This document shows, piece by piece, positions 59,373-64,000 of a DNA stretch of 64,000 bases. The stretch is from contig NC_079972.1 in assembly GCF_029852145.1 (NCBI RefSeq), positions 11,282,986-11,346,985 of the forward strand. Reading direction: 5' to 3'. Positions within the stretch are counted from its first letter, which is position 1; the number at the start of each line of letters is the position of its first letter. The translations under genes were made by a program, and so were the position numbers. A model generated the notes under the pieces. That model made no database searches, had not been told where the DNA came from, and saw only the letters and a list, made by a program, of their open reading frames with translations. The DNA comes from Microplitis mediator (lineage: Eukaryota > Arthropoda > Insecta > Hymenoptera > Braconidae).

Positions 59373-61350
59373 TTCTCCATGTTATATTACTACTGCCTCA
59401 TGATCCGCTGGCATATGCAATGCGATCGCTCGTCCGAACATGAATATCCAACTTTACTCGCTTTTTTGTCCGAGTTCCGACCGTAGAGTAGTGGTTTATT
59501 ATTATGTTCGAGGGTTATAACGAGATTTGGTTTTGATAAAAGTAAATGGAATTTCGATATAAGTATAGTGGAAAAAAAAAAATTCATTAAAAAAAATAAA
59601 AGAGCAGAATACGTTACGTTATAGTAGAACAGTTGGTTTATTTTTTAGAACGGACAAAGATGAAAAGAAATAATGGAGGAATAAAAAAAAAAAAAACAAA
59701 CTGCCTTGTTGCTCATTACCTGGAGGAAAAAATACATAGTAACCCAGTGACACGTGGGAAATCCGCGCCTACTATCGCCTCGGTGAATCGTAATTAGAGG
59801 GACTATTGAATTTCTCCGGGTAAAAGACTTTTGTACTCGGAAAAATCATAACGAGTCTTTGTGCGATGTGTACGTGCGTATGCATATAAATATATAAAGA
59901 CAGAAACCGAAGAGTCAGAGAGAGATTTAAGTCCCGAGTCTTTATTTATTTATTAATTCCTCTTGCGCTCGTTAACTATAAGGACTCTTTAATATGAAAA
60001 AGTGATAGTGGAGCAATTATCTACGGATTATAATTTAGAATTGTAGTTACAGAAATGTCTTTTATGACACGTGCGTATGTAATATTTTTTTAGGTATTGT
60101 TATCGTGACAGACCACGCGTCACAAGGAACGAAATCTAAAATTCTAGTTCATTGTCTTGGCAATCTGACGATTCATCGCTTCCGCTTGGGGAATTTTTCT
60201 CATAAATCCCTGATTATGCTGGTTGATATAGATATGCGATGTATATATGTATATATGTATGTATGTATGCATGTACAAGTATGATAATAAATGTATATAT
60301 TGGGTATGTACTTGGCTGCTATATGTGTGTTTGTTTGTAACAGTATAGAGTACACACTACTGACGTCTCTCCCTGACATACAAGGCACGATTCAATGAAC
60401 AGGAAGAAAAGAGTACATTCATCACACACCTGACGTAGTGAAACTCAAAAAAATTAAAGAAAAATAAAAATAAAAAAATTAAAGAAAGAAAAAATAACAC
60501 GTGTTGGGTTTAAAACTCTTACCAAGGACGCGTTTCATTCTCAGCTAGTGTTTTGTGCCCGCAGAGTGTAGAGTCAACTTCTAATATTGCCTCACAGTGT
60601 ATATATATATAGCGTATCATATATATCTGAATACTAGGCAACTTTTTCTTTATAATAATAAATGACAATGGGCCCGTTTCAAAATAATGTTGAGTAAAAA
60701 AGATAAAAATCCTCGTAATTCGTCAAAGAACAGTGGAATTTTAAAAAGATAATTGGCTCGTTCAGGTCGAACTCGGCTGTCGTGTTAAAAAGTAAAATAA
60801 AATAAAGTTAAATAAATGGCTAAGTTGAGCTGACTGACCTGCCAAAGGCGGACACGCTTGCTGGGACCGGAAACGGCAGACCCAAGCTGAGGCCCCTCAG
60901 ACCCAAGTGAGGTGGCGGGGGGTGCAGGAAACCACCCACGGACGGCACTAGAGGAATTCCTGGCGCAGTTCCAACACCTGCGTTCGTCTGCACACATCCA
61001 GGTCCCCCGGGATATGTCGGTGGCATCGAACAGCTCCTCATGGCCCTGCGGTGATGTCGCCTCACTCGTCTCTCTCGTCTCCGAGCGTCCCTGAGATCAT
61101 CACCTCCATTACTTGGATTAACTCCCTCAACACGAGGAGTCAATCCCATGTCTGTTTGCGCCTCCGTTGACGCGAAACAACGTGACGTTTCACGCTGAAG
61201 GACATGCTGCTGTTGGTGCTGGTGATTGTTTCTGTCTTGTATTACTTCTGGAGTCGTCTCTGGTGGCGATTCGACGGTTTGCGGAGCACCTCCGTCGACG
61301 GTGACGACGCTCACGGGTCTCGGGGCGTTCTCGGACAGCGCCCCGGCCAT
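54564..61350 (-). CDS. Two-TM membrane protein with four PPxY motifs, family not recognised
   Basis: Coding exons on the minus strand: 61350-60839, 57657-57494, 55228-55044 and 54866-54564 (stop TAA at 54566-54564). They total 1164 nt and encode 387 residues. Seen: a polar, low-complexity N-terminal half with a His/Gln stretch (43-49) and an Arg-rich cluster (90-102); a Pro/Gly-rich region; CCGLGSPP followed by two close hydrophobic segments (about 188-210 and 217-240); then a cytosol-like tail. PPxY motifs lie at 110-113, 283-286, 310-313 and 331-334. Known: PPxY peptides bind WW domains, for example those of Nedd4-family ubiquitin ligases or Yki/YAP. Inference: a membrane adaptor or a ligase substrate. 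All introns are GT-AG with phases 2, 1 and 0. The start is the only ATG in frame after the upstream TGA (61431-61429), and it sits in ACAATGG. Earlier non-coding exons may exist. Confidence 0.82.
55044..55228 (-). CDS. PPxY membrane protein, coding exon 3 (end of TM2, PPSY)
   Basis: The acceptor (minus strand) is atcgttgcag and the donor CCAG|gtagat. The exon encodes residues 227-287. TM2 ends in SGVAWRVT, and the tail continues through Cys247 and GSFFGFTG to a PPPSY motif at 282-286. Phase 0 joins it to the last exon. Confidence 0.88.
55229..57493 (-). other. Intron 2 of the PPxY membrane protein gene
   Basis: GT-AG intron of 2.3 kb on the minus strand. No repeat family seen elsewhere in the window was recognised and no nested gene was found. 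Confidence 0.75.
57494..57657 (-). CDS. PPxY membrane protein, coding exon 2 (TM1 and part of TM2)
   Basis: The acceptor (minus strand) is ttgtcttacag and the donor ATTG|gtaaga. The exon encodes residues 172-225 with split codons at both ends. It contains a Cys pair, SPPVRWS, the first Gly/Ala-rich membrane segment, a short RATGRDH turn and the start of the second segment. It looks like the most conserved part of the protein. Confidence 0.88.
57658..60838 (-). other. Intron 1 of the PPxY membrane protein gene
   Basis: GT-AG intron of 3.2 kb on the minus strand. It has a TTGGTC-type minisatellite at 57771-57803, a degenerate element of the TCTTG/CAAGA inverted-repeat family at about 58827-59006, and a (TA)n tract at about 59341-59366. 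Confidence 0.75.
57771..57803. repeat. (TTGGTC)n minisatellite in the PPxY gene intron
   Basis: About five TTGGTC/TCGGTC units. The same hexamer array occurs upstream of the same gene at 62241-62289, and a TGGTAC variant at 42751-42781. Confidence 0.8.
60839..61350 (-). CDS. PPxY membrane protein, coding exon 1
   Basis: This exon encodes residues 1-170 plus two bases; the donor reads GGCAG|gtcagt on the minus strand. It is low complexity: Pro-rich and Gln/His-rich parts, an Arg cluster that may be a basic juxtamembrane or nuclear-type signal, and a first PPTY motif at 110-113. It is GC-rich compared with its surroundings, which supports coding. Confidence 0.78.
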
Positions 61351-62240
61351 TGTACGGCCCTGAACATCGGTCTCCACGGCAACGTGCTCCCTCTTTGTCG
61401 TTCTCCCCTTCACCGTTGAGTTATTTTCTCAATGTGTTCGCCAGTATAAATATATATACATACATATATGTATATATATGTCTTTAACACAACACTAAAA
61501 TCTACTACACACGTCCCTTAGATCGTCCGCTCTCCCCTTTTTTCTTTCTTCGAGGCTGTCTTCTTCTTTCCCATGCACCAGGAGCATCAGTTGTTACTTT
61601 ACACGCCTTCTTGCCTACACTCCTTGCATCAGTCGCGTTTCTCTTTCACTCGCTCGCTCGCTCCGTCGAACCTGATGTTGCTGCTGCTGCCAGCTCCTTT
61701 GTTCCCTCGTAGGATCGCACCACGAGGATCGCAGGCCTTTGATCGTAGGTACCTCTGAAGACTCGCTCCAACTATCGCTCATGGACTACTGTCACTCATA
61801 AAGAATCTTGTACCTTTTTTTATATTTCGTCTTTTTATTTTTCACAATACGATTAAAGAAAATCGAGTACAAAGGAAAGATATTTCGTCGTGTTGGCTAT
61901 GACGTATTTATTCTTTCTCACTTTGTTATTACTGTTATTATTATTATTACAATATTTTTCGCGCCTCAAGTTATATCGGTCTCCCGTGACAATTACTCAA
62001 CCATGCTAAGATTTCTTTTTGTCTTTGGCACGAGCGTTTTCCAGTGAAATAAACTCTTAAAACTATCGCTCAGTACTCCGACTATCCAACACAACAGACT
62101 ATTTGATGACTGTTGTTTTAGATTTTTAAAGATAAAGCTGCTGTTGTTTTCCATTCACTAGCATCAATGCAACTCGTTAAAACTTTATTAAGTTTCTTGG
62201 ACTAGTCCCTCTCTTTAATTTCTTATTTTTATTATTTTCC

Positions 62241-62289
62241 TGGTCTTGGTCTTGGTCTTGGTCTTGGTCCTGGTACTGGTACTGGTCTT
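62241..62289. repeat. (TTGGTC)n/(TGGTAC)n minisatellite
   Basis: Hexamer array TTGGTC changing to TGGTAC units, about 0.9 kb upstream of the PPxY gene start codon. Confidence 0.8.
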
Positions 62290-62976
62290 TGTCTTTATCT
62301 TCTTTGTATTAACTTTGTCTTCTTAGCTGAAACGTCAGCTGCAAGTGCCCCCCAATGAAAGCACCGTTTCAGCTCTGGTTAACCGGTCACGTATGCCCGG
62401 TCTGAAAATGAAAAGTGCACATTTAGCATTCGCTCATACGAGAACCACTCTTTTATTATCATGATAATGATTATAATAACAACAATAACAACTATGATTA
62501 ACAAACTGGATGTACATAATACCGCGCGTATTTTATTACTCCACATCCAGCAGTAACGCTATTTCTACTTATACTTATACTTACTCCTATTTATATTTCT
62601 CATAACTCCGTTTGCCCCAGAGTGCAATTAATGGTCCCCCGCTAGGTCGATCGATACACGGCGAATTAAATTCCACATGCTATCACGCGTCTTAAAACGA
62701 TCCATCCCTTCATTTCCTGTCCCCATTGCATAGAATAGGAATTCCAATATACTTCTTGATTAAAAAATTTATTAAATTTTTTTATTTACTAAAATTCATT
62801 TCCACAGAAAAAAGTTATCGAGATTTTCTTGAGCCACGAGAATTTGTTTTGGTCAGGAGATTTTTATTTTATTTTATTTTAAAATCATTCGATTTGAATT
62901 AAAAAATTGCAGTTCAAATTTCGGATATTAAATTTTTATCATATGTGAAAAATTATTAAAAAATTTTTATTTTTCA

Positions 62977-63370
62977 CACAGAAAAGAAGTTCTTGGGTCA
63001 AGAAAATATTTTCCAAGACGAACGTTTTCAGGATCCAATTAAAGATTTTCTTGAACCAACAAAATTATGATTCTGAAGTTAGCAGACAGTTAACAATTTT
63101 CGGATTTTTTTTTCAACAAAAAATAATAAATAAAAATATGCACATATAGAAAATTTTAAAAACTAAAGGTGCAATTTTTTCAAATATTTTTTTTTTTATA
63201 ATTTATCGTTTAAAAAAAATCCAAATATTATAAGACGTCGGCTGACTTCAGTATCATACAAAATTTGTCTCGGTCAGAGGAAATTTCTACTATTCAGAAA
63301 AATTGAGGCTTTAAAAAAAAAGTTTCTTGAATCAAAAATATTTACTTCCAGCTGATATTTTTTTTCTGTG
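62977..63370. mobile_element. TCTTG/CAAGA-family element interrupted by an ATGATCC-family MITE
   Basis: The left end CACAGAAAAGAAGTTCTTGG and right end TTTTTTTCTGTG are present; TA follows on the right. A 192-bp ATGATCC-type MITE (63067-63258) splits the AACCAACAAAATT...TGTCTCGGTC body. A second partial left end of the same family lies just upstream at 62803 (CACAGAAAAAAGTTATCG), so the site may have been hit twice. Confidence 0.6.
63067..63258. mobile_element. ATGATCC-family MITE with 8-bp duplication ACAAAATT
   Basis: The left end ATGATTCTGAAGTTAGC and right end GCTGACTTCAGTATCAT are inverted. ACAAAATT precedes and follows the element (63059-63066 and 63259-63266). This is a clean third example of 8-bp duplication for this family. 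Confidence 0.78.
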
Positions 63371-64000
63371 TATATTCGAAGCAACATAAATTATCTAGTT
63401 TTCCGTCAACGACAACTAATACCGATATGCATGTCCTACTAAAAATGAAACGACCGAACGAATGTCCCGCACGTAAAAAATAAAACGAGCTAACTGTACG
63501 GAAGCGTTTACGCTCAAGTTTACCTGCGTTGTTGTCGTCGTAGTCCTCGTTCTCTCTCTTGTGGTCGACCGTTTTGACAAACGGTACTATCGCGGTACAC
63601 ACCGCCGTCACCGGACTTACTGTTCGCCCGCTCTACTCAGCCGCAACTTTAAATTATCCCACGCGATTGTATCCTCCTCAGCTTTGCTCAACGTTAGTCG
63701 CTCTTTCATTTTATTCCCGTCCTTAATTATCCCCCAGCTGCTAATACGCAATACTTTTTATAAATAAAACCCTGCGTCAGAGAAATTATAAAATACGTAA
63801 ACACAAAAGGTGGATAGGGAGATCCTAAAAAAGTAAACTATCGATCGGAAGGATCACGAAAGGTGAACCAATCATCGCGGTAGCGAGTCTCAGCCCGTGG
63901 GATCTCTTCCCAGCTCCTGATCAATCAGCTGCATTAATCTGCCCACACGCGCCTTGATGATAAGCTCGACTGTTATCTATATCGCATTTTTATACTCTCG

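Larger units (their letters stand above)
61351..64000 (-). other. 5' flank of the PPxY gene with repeats
   Basis: The first few hundred bases, up to about 61750, are relatively GC-rich and probably 5' UTR or promoter. No splice acceptor before the ATG is convincing. Further up lie a TTGGTC/TGGTAC minisatellite (62241-62289) and a nested MITE cluster (62803-63370). An upstream non-coding exon could lie here or beyond the window. Confidence 0.5.

Noticed and set aside
60785..60997. Second minus-strand frame overlapping exon 1 of the PPxY gene
   Set aside because: It is in another phase and does not join the downstream exons in frame; the 61350 frame does so at all three junctions.
61351..61413. 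N-terminal extension of the PPxY protein from position 61413
   Set aside because: The codon at 61413 is GTG, and a TGA lies in frame six codons upstream. In an animal gene the ATG at 61350 in ACAATGG context is the better start unless an upstream exon is spliced in.

Overview
This is AT-rich animal genomic DNA with spliceosomal introns of 0.2 to 14 kb, many (TA)n and trinucleotide microsatellites, and many short non-autonomous DNA transposons. One gene is clearly a Rhomboid intramembrane protease of the Drosophila rho/stet kind, so the source is almost certainly an insect. Gene density and base composition would fit a hymenopteran such as a parasitoid wasp, but that is an inference; the sequence does not settle the order. 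There are no operons, phage genes, CRISPR arrays or bacterial genes. Almost all short open frames in the window are chance frames in AT-rich or microsatellite DNA.

Two protein-coding genes are supported. (1) On the plus strand, a rhomboid protease gene has six coding exons between 8599 and 40283. Its splice phases are fully consistent and give a 323-residue protein with the Ser/His catalytic dyad. A second, isolated exon-like block at 4404-4516 begins with ATG and has the same exit phase, so it may be an alternative first exon. (2) On the minus strand, a gene with four coding exons runs from 61350 down to 54564. It predicts a 387-residue protein with two adjacent membrane segments and four PPxY motifs. 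I do not recognise the family. The two genes converge tail to tail across about 14 kb.

The remaining sequence is intron and intergenic DNA. The notable structure in it is transposon-derived: nested inverted-repeat elements at 6.4-7.0, 20.8-22.0, 25.2-26.2, 52.8-54.1 and 62.8-63.4 kb; a trimeric MITE at 43.9-44.4 kb enclosed by one 8-bp target duplication; a 1-kb foldback hairpin at 50.3-51.3 kb that seems to interrupt a tRNA-derived SINE; and a 1.5-kb stretch at 47.1-48.6 kb dominated by a degenerate AAGTTG/CAACTT motif. At least three MITE families show 8-bp (hAT-like) duplications, one shows TA (Tc1/mariner-like) and one shows TTAA (piggyBac/Kolobok-like).

In flies, Rhomboid cleaves membrane-tethered EGF-receptor ligands in the secretory pathway. 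Nothing in the sequence links the PPxY membrane protein to that pathway beyond proximity. I did not find a convincing new biological system. The most unusual items are the trimeric and nested MITEs, the possible alternative rhomboid first exon, and the unrecognised PPxY membrane protein.
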